Assembly (NCBI RefSeq): GCF_001279775.1
Contig: NZ_LGDG01000074.1
Span: 61,167 to 125,166 of the forward strand
Source of the DNA: Streptomyces sp. MMG1533
Lineage (GTDB): Bacteria; Actinomycetota; Actinomycetes; Streptomycetales; Streptomycetaceae
Reading direction: 5' to 3'
DNA: 64,000 bases
Shown here: positions 26,502 to 34,783 of the stretch, one piece after another
How positions within the stretch are numbered: the stretch's first letter is position 1
Layout of the letters: each line of letters opens with the position of its first letter
Notes under the pieces: generated by a model
Database searches by the model: none
Told to the model about the DNA's origin: nothing
What the model saw: the letters and a program-made list of their open reading frames with translations, nothing else
Translations under genes and position numbers: made by a program

Positions 26502-28220
26502 CTACCCCGCCCGCTCGGCGCGGTCGCCGGGCCGGAAGGTCTGTGGGTGCCGTGGGTGCTCTGGGTGCTCTGGGTGCTGCGGGTGCGCCTGCTCTCCACG
26601 GGCGTGATTCCGGGCCACTGCCTCTACCGCGTCCGCCAGTCGGTCCAGTACCGCGGCCGCTTGTTCGTCGGTGATCGTCAGGGGTGGGAGCAGCCGTACG
26701 ACGTTCGCGTGACGGCCGGCCAGTTCGACGATCAGGCCGCGGCGCAGGCACTCCCGTTGGACGGCGGCAGCGAGCCCGGGGGCGGCGGGGTGAGGGCCTC
26801 CAGCGGGGCCACCGACTGCGGCATCGGCTCTTCCAAAGCCGATCGAACGCGCCCACTCACCACCACGCCCCGCACCCGCACCCGCACCCGCACCCGCACC
26901 CGCACCCGCACCCGACAAGGCGTCCACGCCACGGTCATCGGAACCACCCAGGCCGACCCGAGTCCCAGCCCAGGTCCCAGCCTCGGCCGAAGTCCCAGCC
27001 CTCGCCCCCGCCACGGCCCGAGCAGCCTCGAAATCCCCCTCGGCCTCGACCAGTTCGATCCCGACCATCAGACCCCGACCCCGGACATCACCAACGATGG
27101 GGAACTCACCTGCCAGCTGCCGGAGTTGGCCAAGCATGCGGGAGCCGAGGGTCCCGGCCCGCTCCGCAAGGCCGTTTTCGCGGACGTAGGACAGGGTCGC
27201 CGTGCCTGCGGCCATGGCCAGCTGGTTGCCCGGGAAAGTGTCCGCCGAGGTACCGGGCTCCCCGGCGTCCAAGTCGTCCCGGTACACCAGGGCGGCCAGA
27301 GGCAGGCTGCCGCCGATGGCGTTGGAGAGGATCATCACGTCGGGGGTGATACCGCTGTGGTCCACCGCCCAGAAGGCGCCCGTGCGCCCGACTCCCGTCC
27401 GGACCTCGTCGGCGATCAGCGGGACGGACCGGGCGGCCGTGATCTGCCGCATGCGCAGCATCCACTCGTCGGGCGCCGGGACCACACCTCCCTCGCTCTG
27501 GACGGGTTCGAGGATCATCCCGGCGGGCAGCGGCGGCCCCGATTTAGGACCGTCGAGGACGGACTCGGTCCACCGGGCGGCGAGTTCGGCACCGCGCGCG
27601 CCGCCGACGCCGAAGGGACAGCGGTAGTCCTGCGGGTAGGGCAGGTACGCGATCCGCGATTCGACCGCGTCTCCGGGTGCTTCGAACACCCCGGTGGTCG
27701 TCCCCTTCTGCGCGCCCGTGAAGGCAAGCATGCCGTCGCGTCCGGTCGCCGACCGGACGAGGTGGAAGGCGGCCTCCACCGCGTCCGTATCGGCCGGCCC
27801 ACAGAACCTCACCCGCGCGCGGTCGGCGAGGCCGGGCGGCAGGGTGCGGAAGAGTTCGGTGACGAAGGCGTCCTTGACGGGCGTCGCGAGGTCGAGGGCC
27901 TGCAGCGGCGCACCCGAGTCGAGGACCCTGCGGATCGCCTCCCGGACGACGGGGTGGTTGTGGCCGAGGACCAGGGTCCCCGCGCCCGAGAGGCAGTCCA
28001 GGTAACGACGGCCGTCCGCGCCCTCGATGGTCAATCCACGTGCCCGCACCGGCACGATCGGCAGGGCGCGAGCGTAGGTACGCGCCGCCGACTCGCGCAC
28101 CGACTGACGCCGCAGAATCCCCTCGTGCACAAAGTGCGACCCATCGGACGCCGGCATGGCGGCACGCCCCTCGGCAGCCCCCTCGAGCGCACCCACGCCA
28201 GCCTCGCCGAGCCCGGTCAC
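26502..28220 (-). CDS. Class III aminotransferase-like protein of the siderophore operon, PLP lysine missing
   Basis: About 572 residues, resembling diaminobutyrate-2-oxoglutarate transaminases: 'GADGRRYLDCLSGAGTLVLGHNHP', ILEPVQSEGGVVPAPD and LIADEVRTGVGRTGAFWAVDH (the pyridine-binding Asp is kept). Where the family has SK-A-I-GG, this protein has MILSNAIGGSLPL, with Asn (AAC at 27321-27323) in place of the PLP-binding Lys. Where the family has an aromatic-His-Gly motif (YHG), it has GAQKG. Residues about 437-450 are a Gly-Ala repeat from a hexamer tract, and the C-terminus is His-Pro-rich. The GTG at 28220 has GGAGG 5 bp upstream. It is the first gene of the operon; it probably cannot form a normal internal aldimine. 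Confidence 0.85.
   Translation of the reverse strand: MTGLGEAGVGALEGAAEGRAAMPASDGSHFVHEGILRRQSVRESAARTYARALPIVPVRARGLTIEGADGRRYLDCLSGAGTLVLGHNHPVVREAIRRVLDSGAPLQALDLATPVKDAFVTELFRTLPPGLADRARVRFCGPADTDAVEAAFHLVRSATGRDGMLAFTGAQKGTTTGVFEAPGDAVESRIAYLPYPQDYRCPFGVGGARGAELAARWTESVLDGPKSGPPLPAGMILEPVQSEGGVVPAPDEWMLRMRQITAARSVPLIADEVRTGVGRTGAFWAVDHSGITPDVMILSNAIGGSLPLAALVYRDDLDAGEPGTSADTFPGNQLAMAAGTATLSYVRENGLAERAGTLGSRMLGQLRQLAGEFPIVGDVRGRGLMVGIELVEAEGDFEAARAVAGARAGTSAEAGTWAGTRVGLGGSDDRGVDALSGAGAGAGAGAGAGAGRGGEWARSIGFGRADAAVGGPAGGPHPAAPGLAAAVQRECLRRGLIVELAGRHANVVRLLPPLTITDEQAAAVLDRLADAVEAVARNHARGEQAHPQHPEHPEHPRHPQTFRPGDRAERAG
26871..26912. repeat. Hexanucleotide tandem repeat (CGCACC)x7 inside the aminotransferase-like gene
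   Basis: Seven perfect CGCACC units, read as Gly-Ala pairs on the minus strand. A 6-bp unit keeps the reading frame, so copy number can vary without breaking the gene. Confidence 0.95.
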
Positions 28221-28796
28221 CACGGCCTCCCAGTACCCACCCCAGCCGCCTCTCCCAGCCCGGGCGCAGTGAGCCCTCCAACTCCGACCACAGCGGCACC
28301 CCCTTCACATGCAGGCTCCGCCGCCACCTCAACCGCACGCCTCTTCACCGCCACGGCTCCCTGTTCTCCCGCAGTCCAAGGGCAAGCCGTTCCTGACGTC
28401 CTCACCCGACCCGACATACGAAACCCCGCAAGCGTTCACTCGAAGACTCTCGAAAGCTCGCGGGAATTGGGCACGAGGGGCCGGGCCGGCCGACTGGACC
28501 CACCACCGGCAGCAAGCCCCTGTCGCTACCAACCCCGGACCGCTCAGCGGGTTACGGGTTGCCTCAAGATCCTTGCCGTGACGGAACCGTTGCCGTTCCG
28601 TGGGAAGTCCCCCATAGCGAGCGCATAGTGTGTGATGCCGTTCCAACACACCGTGAGCCAAGCGCGAGAGCACACCGATTCGCCCTCGGATCAGCCCGGA
28701 TCGATCCGGACCGGTCCGCATCACGTCCGAGTCGACCCGACCGCGCGGGAGTTCGCGGCAAGCACCCAGTTCGTACACCTCAGGGGGAGTCAACCC
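28221..28796. other. Divergent region between the siderophore operon and the first lipoprotease
   Basis: This is 576 bp with no supported gene. I looked for a DmdR/IdeR-type iron box (TTAGGTTAGGCTAACCTAA-like) before the siderophore operon and see none. Near the lipoprotease side there is a dyad at 28581-28601 (listed). A 66-residue frame ending at 28217 overlaps the aminotransferase start as TGGTGA, but its composition is not convincing. Confidence 0.5.
28581..28601. promoter_or_regulatory. 7-bp dyad upstream of the first lipoprotease
   Basis: ACGGAAC and GTTCCGT flank 7 bp. It contains a GGAACC that could be an ECF-sigma -35. A GCATAGTG sequence about 40 bp further on recurs in front of the second lipoprotease (GCATAGTG at about 30103). 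An ECF promoter is a guess. Confidence 0.4.
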
Positions 28797-30020
28797 ATGC
28801 GACTCATACGGCCGTCCTTCACCGCTCGTCGAGGAAGGAACGCGCGCCGCAGAACCTCCCCCGCGCTGACCGCCGTTGCCCTCGCCTCGGCGCTCGTGCT
28901 CACCGCCACGGCCTGCGACTCGGGCGAAGCCGAGGCCGGCGGTGAGGCCTCGGCCTCCGCCACGTCCGCGGGCGACGGCAAGATCACGATCCCGGACAAC
29001 ATCAAGGACAAGCTCAAAGAGCACGGGATCGACCTCGACAAGTGGAAGAACGGCGCATGGAAGGACTGGAGCAAGGAGGACTGGCTGCGCGAGGCCGACG
29101 AGTACATCAACCCGATCATCGAGGGGCTCTGGGACCCGGACCGGATGCGGGACGCCGAGGATCCGGACAACGCCGTGGACGACAGCGACCTCTCCGATGA
29201 CCAGGGTGTGACCGACCCGGAGCCCGCGCCCGTGGACGCGAAGGCCGTCGCACCTACGTACCACGCCAACGCTCCCGAAGCGGGCAAGGTGTTCTTCGAC
29301 TCCCCCGAGGGCACGATGGTCTGCTCGGCGACGGTCGTTCAGGACCCGGCCCACCCGGGCAAGTCCAACCTGGTGTGGACAGCGGGCCACTGTGTGCACG
29401 CCGGCAAGGACGGCGGCTGGTACCGCAACATCGCGTTCGTGCCGTCGTACAACAACGAGGGCATGACGACCGGGCAGCTGGAGAGCGCCGCCAGGGAGGA
29501 GGTCGCTCCGTACGGCGTGTGGTGGGGCGACTGGGCTCAGACCTCGGACCAGTGGATCGAGCAGGGCGGGGCGACGGGCGGTGACGGCGCCTCGTACGAC
29601 TTCGCCGTCATCCATGTGACGCCGGAGGAGGGCAGCGGCGGCAAGTCGCTGGAGGAGACGGTGGGTTCGGCTCTGCCGGTGGACTTCAAGGCTCCGGCCG
29701 TGACGAAGGTCTCGAGCATCACGGCGACCGGCTACCCGGCCGCGGCACCGTTCGACGGCCAGACCATGTACCAGTGCAAGGACAAGCCGGGACGGCTGTC
29801 GATCAGTGCCCCGGACCCGACGATGTACCGCATCGGCTGCACGATGACGGGCGGTTCGTCGGGCGGCGGCTGGGTCGCGGCAGGCTCGGACGGCAAGCCG
29901 GCGCTGGTCTCCAACACCTCGATCGGCCCGGTGACCGCGGGCTGGCTGGCCGGTCCGCGGCTGGGCGAGGTGGCCGAGGGTGTGTACGACTCGGTGAGCG
30001 AGAAGTTCGCGGGCCAGTGA
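28797..30020 (+). CDS. Secreted trypsin-like serine peptidase, lipoprotein (tandem copy 1)
   Basis: A 407-residue protein with a twin-arginine-rich signal ending in a lipobox, LTATAC (Cys40). A helical region follows (IPDNIKDKLKEHGIDLDKWK) and then a chymotrypsin-fold domain. The catalytic triad is visible: His in TAGHCVHAG (about 198), Asp in SYDFAVIH (about 269) and Ser in TGGSSGGGW (about 353). It should be membrane-anchored outside the cell. The ATG has GGGGGAG 6 bp upstream. It is followed 180 bp later by a paralogue on the same strand. Confidence 0.9.
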   Translation: MRLIRPSFTARRGRNARRRTSPALTAVALASALVLTATACDSGEAEAGGEASASATSAGDGKITIPDNIKDKLKEHGIDLDKWKNGAWKDWSKEDWLREADEYINPIIEGLWDPDRMRDAEDPDNAVDDSDLSDDQGVTDPEPAPVDAKAVAPTYHANAPEAGKVFFDSPEGTMVCSATVVQDPAHPGKSNLVWTAGHCVHAGKDGGWYRNIAFVPSYNNEGMTTGQLESAAREEVAPYGVWWGDWAQTSDQWIEQGGATGGDGASYDFAVIHVTPEEGSGGKSLEETVGSALPVDFKAPAVTKVSSITATGYPAAAPFDGQTMYQCKDKPGRLSISAPDPTMYRIGCTMTGGSSGGGWVAAGSDGKPALVSNTSIGPVTAGWLAGPRLGEVAEGVYDSVSEKFAGQ

Positions 30021-30200
30021 TCGCCCGCTGAGCACGGACGGCGGTGGGATGTGTCGGGGAAACCTTCACCACCTCGCCGCCGTTCACCCTCAACTCCCCG
30101 GGCATAGTGGGGTGTCGTCCGCAGGGGGAGATCCACAGGGATCCACCCTTCGCATGGCAAGCACACGACATTCGCACGTTCTCACGGGGGTCACCGCACC

Positions 30201-31403
30201 ATGCGTTCCACACGTACGCCCGCAGCACCACGGCACGGGCGACGCACCCACACCCTCCTCGCCGCCACCGGGCTCGTCGCGGCGCTCGCTCTGACCGCGA
30301 CCGCCTGCGGCGGCTCGGGCGAGGACACCGCCGCCGACAAGCCCGGCGCCACCACTTCCCAGGCCGCCGAAGGCAAGGTCGAGATCCCCGCCGGCATCGC
30401 CGACAAGCTCAAGGAGCACGGCATCGATGTCGACGACTGGGAGGCCGGCGGCTGGAAGGACTGGGACAAGGCCAAGTGGCTCAGTGCAGCCAAGGACTTC
30501 GTCAACCCGGTGATCGAGGGCCTCTGGAAGCCCGAGCGGATGCAGTCCGCGAAGGAGGCCGACAAGACCGTCTCGACGAAGGACGCCGCCGCCGACCAGG
30601 GCGTCAGCGACCCGGAGCCGGCGCCCGTCGAGGCCACGGCCGAGAAGACGCCGTACCACCAGAACGCGGCCCCGGTCGGCAAGATCTTCTTCGACTCCCC
30701 CGAGGGTCCGATGGTCTGCTCCGGCACGGTCATCAAGGACGTGAACCATCCGGGCAAGTCCAACCTGGTGTGGACGGCCGGCCACTGCGTGCACGCCGGC
30801 GGCAGCGGCGGCTGGTACCGCAACATCGTCTTCGTCCCGGCGTACAACGACCTCGGCAAGTCCGAGGCGCAGCTCGGCAACGCCACCGCCTCGGAGATCG
30901 CGCCCTACGGCAACTGGTGGGCCGATTGGGCCTCGACGTCGAACGGATGGATCCAGGGCGGTTCCGAGACGGGTGGCGCCGGTGCCGCGTACGACTACGC
31001 GGTGCTGCATGTGAAGCCGGAGTCGGGCTCCAAGTCCCTGGAGGAGACCACGGGCGCGCTGGACGTCGACTTCTCCGCCCCGTCCGCGAGCGAGGTCGCC
31101 ACGATGGGCGCCTGGGGCTACCCGGCCGCGCCGCCGTACAACGGTCTGCAGATGTTCAAGTGCCTCGACCAGCCGGGCCGGTTCTCGCTGAGCGCCAGTC
31201 TGCCGGCGATGTACCGCATCGGCTGCACCATGACGGGCGGCTCGTCCGGCGGCGGCTGGTTCCGTGTGGTGGACGGCGAGACCAGGCTGGTCTCGAACAC
31301 CTCGATCGGCCCGACCGACAACACCTGGCTCGCGGGCCCGCAGCTCGGCCAGGACGCCGAGACGCTCTACGACAACATGAGCAAGACGTACGGCGGTCAG
31401 TAG
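30201..31403 (+). CDS. Secreted trypsin-like serine peptidase, lipoprotein (tandem copy 2)
   Basis: A 400-residue paralogue of the preceding gene, similar along its whole length. The lipobox is LTATAC (Cys36), the helical region is IPAGIADKLKEHGIDVDDWE, and the triad is His in TAGHCVHAG (about 196), Asp in AYDYAVLH (about 264) and Ser in TGGSSGGGW (about 348). The linker sequences and charge of the mature N-terminus have diverged more than the peptidase core, as expected after an old tandem duplication. It is followed by a strong terminator. Confidence 0.9.
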   Translation: MRSTRTPAAPRHGRRTHTLLAATGLVAALALTATACGGSGEDTAADKPGATTSQAAEGKVEIPAGIADKLKEHGIDVDDWEAGGWKDWDKAKWLSAAKDFVNPVIEGLWKPERMQSAKEADKTVSTKDAAADQGVSDPEPAPVEATAEKTPYHQNAAPVGKIFFDSPEGPMVCSGTVIKDVNHPGKSNLVWTAGHCVHAGGSGGWYRNIVFVPAYNDLGKSEAQLGNATASEIAPYGNWWADWASTSNGWIQGGSETGGAGAAYDYAVLHVKPESGSKSLEETTGALDVDFSAPSASEVATMGAWGYPAAPPYNGLQMFKCLDQPGRFSLSASLPAMYRIGCTMTGGSSGGGWFRVVDGETRLVSNTSIGPTDNTWLAGPQLGQDAETLYDNMSKTYGGQ

Positions 31404-31411
31404 CGCGCACA

Positions 31412-31458
31412 CCGAAGGCCCGCCCCTGCGACGAACAGGGAGCGGGCCTTCGGGTTTT
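31412..31458 (+). terminator. Terminator after the second lipoprotease
   Basis: CCGAAGGCCCGC (31412-31423) pairs perfectly with GCGGGCCTTCGG (31442-31453), with further inner pairs CCCTG/CAGGG, and is followed by GTTTT. It lies between convergent genes. Confidence 0.9.
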
Positions 31459-31481
31459 CCGCGCACTACGAGGTCACGACG

Positions 31482-32975
31482 TCACGCGAGCGCCGCCGGA
31501 ACGTACGGCGCGAGATCCGCCGCCAGTTCCTCGTGCACCCTCACCTTGAGCAGGGTGCCCTCCGGGGTGTGCTCCGCGGAGAGCACCTCGCCCTCGTCGT
31601 GAGCACGGGCGACCAGCTTGCCGTGCGTGTACGGCACGAGCGCCTCGACCTCGACCGACGGCCGCGGCAGCTCGTTGTCGATCAGCGCGAGCAGTTCCTC
31701 GATGCCCCGGCCGGTGCGCGCCGAGACCGCGATCGAACGCTTCTCGATCCGCATGAGCCGCTGAAGCGTCAGCGGGTCGGCCGCGTCCGCCTTGTTGATC
31801 ACGACGATCTCGGGTACGCCGGTGGCGCCGACGTCCCTGATCACCTCGCGTACGGCGGCCAGCTGTTCCTCCGGGTCCGGGTGCGAGCCGTCCACCACGT
31901 GCAGGATCAGGTCGGACTCGCCGACCTCCTCCATGGTGGAGCGGAACGCCTCGACCAGGTGGTGCGGCAGGTGCCGGACGAAGCCGACGGTGTCCGCCAG
32001 CGTGTACAGACGGCCGCTGGGCGTCTCCGCCCGGCGCACGGTCGGGTCGAGGGTCGCGAACAGGGCGTTCTCGACCAGCACTCCCGCGCCCGTCAACCGG
32101 TTCAGCAGTGAGGACTTGCCGGCGTTGGTGTAGCCGGCGATGGCGACCGAGGGCACTTTGTTGCGCTTGCGCTCCTGGCGCTTGATCTCGCGGCCGGTCT
32201 TCATGTCCGCGATCTCCCGGCGCATCTTCGCCATCTTCTCGCGGATCCGACGCCGGTCCGTCTCGATCTTGGTCTCACCGGGACCACGGGTGGCGAGGCC
32301 GCCGCCCTTGCCGCCGCCCATCTGACGGGACAGCGACTGACCCCAGCCTCGCAGCCTCGGCAGCATGTACTGCATCTGCGCGAGCGCGACCTGCGCCTTG
32401 CCCTCTCGGGACTTGGCATGCTGGGCGAAGATGTCGAGGATCAGGGCCGTACGGTCGATGACCTTGACCTTGACGACGTCTTCGAGGTGGATGAGCTGGC
32501 CCGGGCTGAGCTCACCGTCGCAGATGACGGTGTCCGCGCCCGTTTCGAGCACGATGTCGCGCAGCTCGTCGGCCTTGCCGGAACCGATGTAGGTGGCCGC
32601 GTCGGGCTTGTCGCGGCGCTGGATCACGCCGTCGAGCACGAGCGCGCCCGCCGTCTCCGCGAGGGCGGCGAGCTCCGCGAGGGAGTTGTCCGCGTCCCGC
32701 GCGGTCCCCGTGGTCCAGACGCCGACGAGCACGACCCGCTCCAGGCGGAGCTGGCGGTACTCGACCTCGGTGACGTCCTCGAGCTCGGTGGAGAGGCCGG
32801 CGACGCGGCGCAGGGCCGCGCGCTCCGAGCGGTCGAACTGGTCGCCGTCCCGGTCTCCGTCGATCTCGTGGCTCCAGGCGACGTCCTCTTCCATCAGGGC
32901 ATCGGCCCGAAGACCTTCGGGGTAGGCATGCGCGGGGCGCTCAGTGTCCTGGGAAGAAGATGAAGAGGAGGTCAT
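31482..32975 (-). CDS. hflX: GTPase HflX
   Basis: A 497-residue ribosome-associated GTPase that splits stalled or hibernating ribosomes. The HflX N-terminal domain (about 75-210; 'AATYIGSGKADELRDIV') includes LSRQMGGGKGGGLATRGPGETKIE. The G domain has the P-loop GYTNAGKSSLLN, DTVGF and NKAD. The first 70 residues are a Ser/acidic extension. It is a single gene, converging on the lipoproteases. The ATG start overlaps no neighbour. Confidence 0.95.
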   Translation of the reverse strand: MTSSSSSSQDTERPAHAYPEGLRADALMEEDVAWSHEIDGDRDGDQFDRSERAALRRVAGLSTELEDVTEVEYRQLRLERVVLVGVWTTGTARDADNSLAELAALAETAGALVLDGVIQRRDKPDAATYIGSGKADELRDIVLETGADTVICDGELSPGQLIHLEDVVKVKVIDRTALILDIFAQHAKSREGKAQVALAQMQYMLPRLRGWGQSLSRQMGGGKGGGLATRGPGETKIETDRRRIREKMAKMRREIADMKTGREIKRQERKRNKVPSVAIAGYTNAGKSSLLNRLTGAGVLVENALFATLDPTVRRAETPSGRLYTLADTVGFVRHLPHHLVEAFRSTMEEVGESDLILHVVDGSHPDPEEQLAAVREVIRDVGATGVPEIVVINKADAADPLTLQRLMRIEKRSIAVSARTGRGIEELLALIDNELPRPSVEVEALVPYTHGKLVARAHDEGEVLSAEHTPEGTLLKVRVHEELAADLAPYVPAALA

Positions 32976-33143
32976 TGGGTCCTTACGTCGATGGGGATTC
33001 CGAAAGACGACACAGAGCCGAAACGGAACTCCTGAGCCGGTCCGTCACTGCTCACAACGCACGAGTACCCCGGGAGATTCCCGTGTCCCGTGCCGCGCCG
33101 ACCTGAAAGATGGTCGCACGGCACGGCCCGTCTCGTCACCGTG

Positions 33144-34646
33144 TTATTTCGCGGCGCCCCGCTGGGGTGCGGCCGACTTCCAGTCCGGGTGGCCGGGCAT
33201 CGGCGGGGTCTTCTCACCGTAGAGCCAGCCCTCGAAGAAGCCGCCCAGCTCGCGCCCGGAGATGTTCTCGGCGAGCTCGATGAAGTCCGCGGTGCCGGCG
33301 ACGCCGTCCTGGTGGCGGCTCACCCAGACCCTCTCCAGGCGTTCGAAGGCGGGGCGGCCGATCTCCTGTCGCAGGGCGTACAGGGCCAGCGCGGCGCCGT
33401 CGTAGACGTTCGGCCGGAAGATGCTGATCTTCTGACCGGGGTCGGGCGCCTTGGGCGCGGCGGGCGGTCCGCCGGACGCGCGCCAGCGGTCGGAGGCGCC
33501 GTACGCCGCCTTCATCCGCGCCTCCACGGGCCGGTCCGCCTCCTCCTCCGCGTACAGGGCCTCGTACCAGGTGGCGTGTCCCTCGTTCAGCCACAGGTCC
33601 GACCAGGTGCGCGGGCTGACGCTGTCGCCGAACCACTGGTGGGCCAGCTCGTGCACCATGATCGACTCGACGTACCACTTCGGGCGGGCGGGCTCCGTGA
33701 ACAGGTCTCTCTCGAAGAAGGAGAGGGTCTGCGTCTCCAGCTCGAAGCCGGTGTCGGCCTCGGCCATGAGCAGGCCGTACGTCTCGAAGGGGTACGGCCC
33801 GACCTTGCCCTCCATCCAGACGATCTGGTCGGGGGTCTTCTTCAGCCACGGCTCCAACCGCTCACGGTCCTTGGTGGGCACGACGTCCCGCACCGGCAGC
33901 CCGTGCGGGCCGTTGCGGCGCAGCACGGTGGAGCGGCCGATGGACACCTGGGCAAGTTCGGTGGCCATGGGGTGCTGGGTCCGGTACGTCCAGGTCGTCG
34001 CCTTGCCCGCCCGGTCCACGCCGGTCGGCAGACCGTTGGCGACGGCCGTGTAGCCCTCGGGCGCGGTGACCCTGATGGTGAACATCGCCTTGTCGGAGGG
34101 GTGGTCGTTGCACGGGAACACCAGGTGGGCGGCATCGGCCTGGTTGGCCATGGCGAGGCCGTCCGCGGTCCTGACCCAGCCGCCGTCCCGGTCCTCGGCG
34201 GACACGGGGTCGCTGGTGTGCCGGACGGTGACCCGCATCCAGCTGCCCTCGGGCAGCGGGTCCTCGGGCGTGACCACCAGGTCCTCGCCGGCGCTCGTGA
34301 AGGCCGCGGGCTCGCCGTCGACCTCGACCGAGTCGACCTTGCCGTGCGCGAAGTCGAGGTTCAGGCGGTCCAGCGAGGTCGTCGTCCAGGCGTCGATCGT
34401 GGTGACCGCCTGGAGGGGCTTGTTGTTGGTGCCCGAATAGGTGAAGGCGAGGTCGTACGACGCCACGTCGTAGCCCGGGTTGCCCAGCTGCGGGAAGAGG
34501 CGGTCGCCGACGCCCAGCGGGGCCTCCGGGGCGCTCGCGGCGAGAAGGCAGACGGAGACGGCGGAGGCGAGGAGTGCGGCTGCCTTTCGGCGCCGAGGGG
34601 CCGTGATGCGGGCTCGGGGAGCCGGGGTGCGGGGGGTGAGCGGCAT
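33144..34646 (-). CDS. Secreted M1-family metallopeptidase
   Basis: A 500-residue zinc aminopeptidase. A basic, Arg-rich signal peptide (RRRKAAALLASAVSVCLLAASA) suggests export; the Cys does not sit in a clean lipobox. The M1 motif HELAHQWFGD with the downstream zinc ligand in NEGHATW is intact. The usual GAMEN substrate motif is not obvious. It probably trims peptides outside the cell. It is 137 bp after rshA on the same strand. Confidence 0.92.
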   Translation of the reverse strand: MPLTPRTPAPRARITAPRRRKAAALLASAVSVCLLAASAPEAPLGVGDRLFPQLGNPGYDVASYDLAFTYSGTNNKPLQAVTTIDAWTTTSLDRLNLDFAHGKVDSVEVDGEPAAFTSAGEDLVVTPEDPLPEGSWMRVTVRHTSDPVSAEDRDGGWVRTADGLAMANQADAAHLVFPCNDHPSDKAMFTIRVTAPEGYTAVANGLPTGVDRAGKATTWTYRTQHPMATELAQVSIGRSTVLRRNGPHGLPVRDVVPTKDRERLEPWLKKTPDQIVWMEGKVGPYPFETYGLLMAEADTGFELETQTLSFFERDLFTEPARPKWYVESIMVHELAHQWFGDSVSPRTWSDLWLNEGHATWYEALYAEEEADRPVEARMKAAYGASDRWRASGGPPAAPKAPDPGQKISIFRPNVYDGAALALYALRQEIGRPAFERLERVWVSRHQDGVAGTADFIELAENISGRELGGFFEGWLYGEKTPPMPGHPDWKSAAPQRGAAK

Positions 34647-34783
34647 GCACCACGGCTATCAGGGGGCGCGTGCGGTGCGGCGGCGGCGCGCGATCGGCCC
34701 ACTCGAACGGGTAGATCAGCGGGACGAGAGGTTCGCCGCACGCAACTGCGCCCCACGCGCGCGGGCATCGTCCGCAGTCAGCC

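Noticed and set aside
28221..28796. Iron-regulator (DmdR/IdeR) box before the siderophore operon
   Set aside because: No sequence close to a TTAGGTTAGGCTAACCTAA-type palindrome is present; absence is noted as part of the operon finding.
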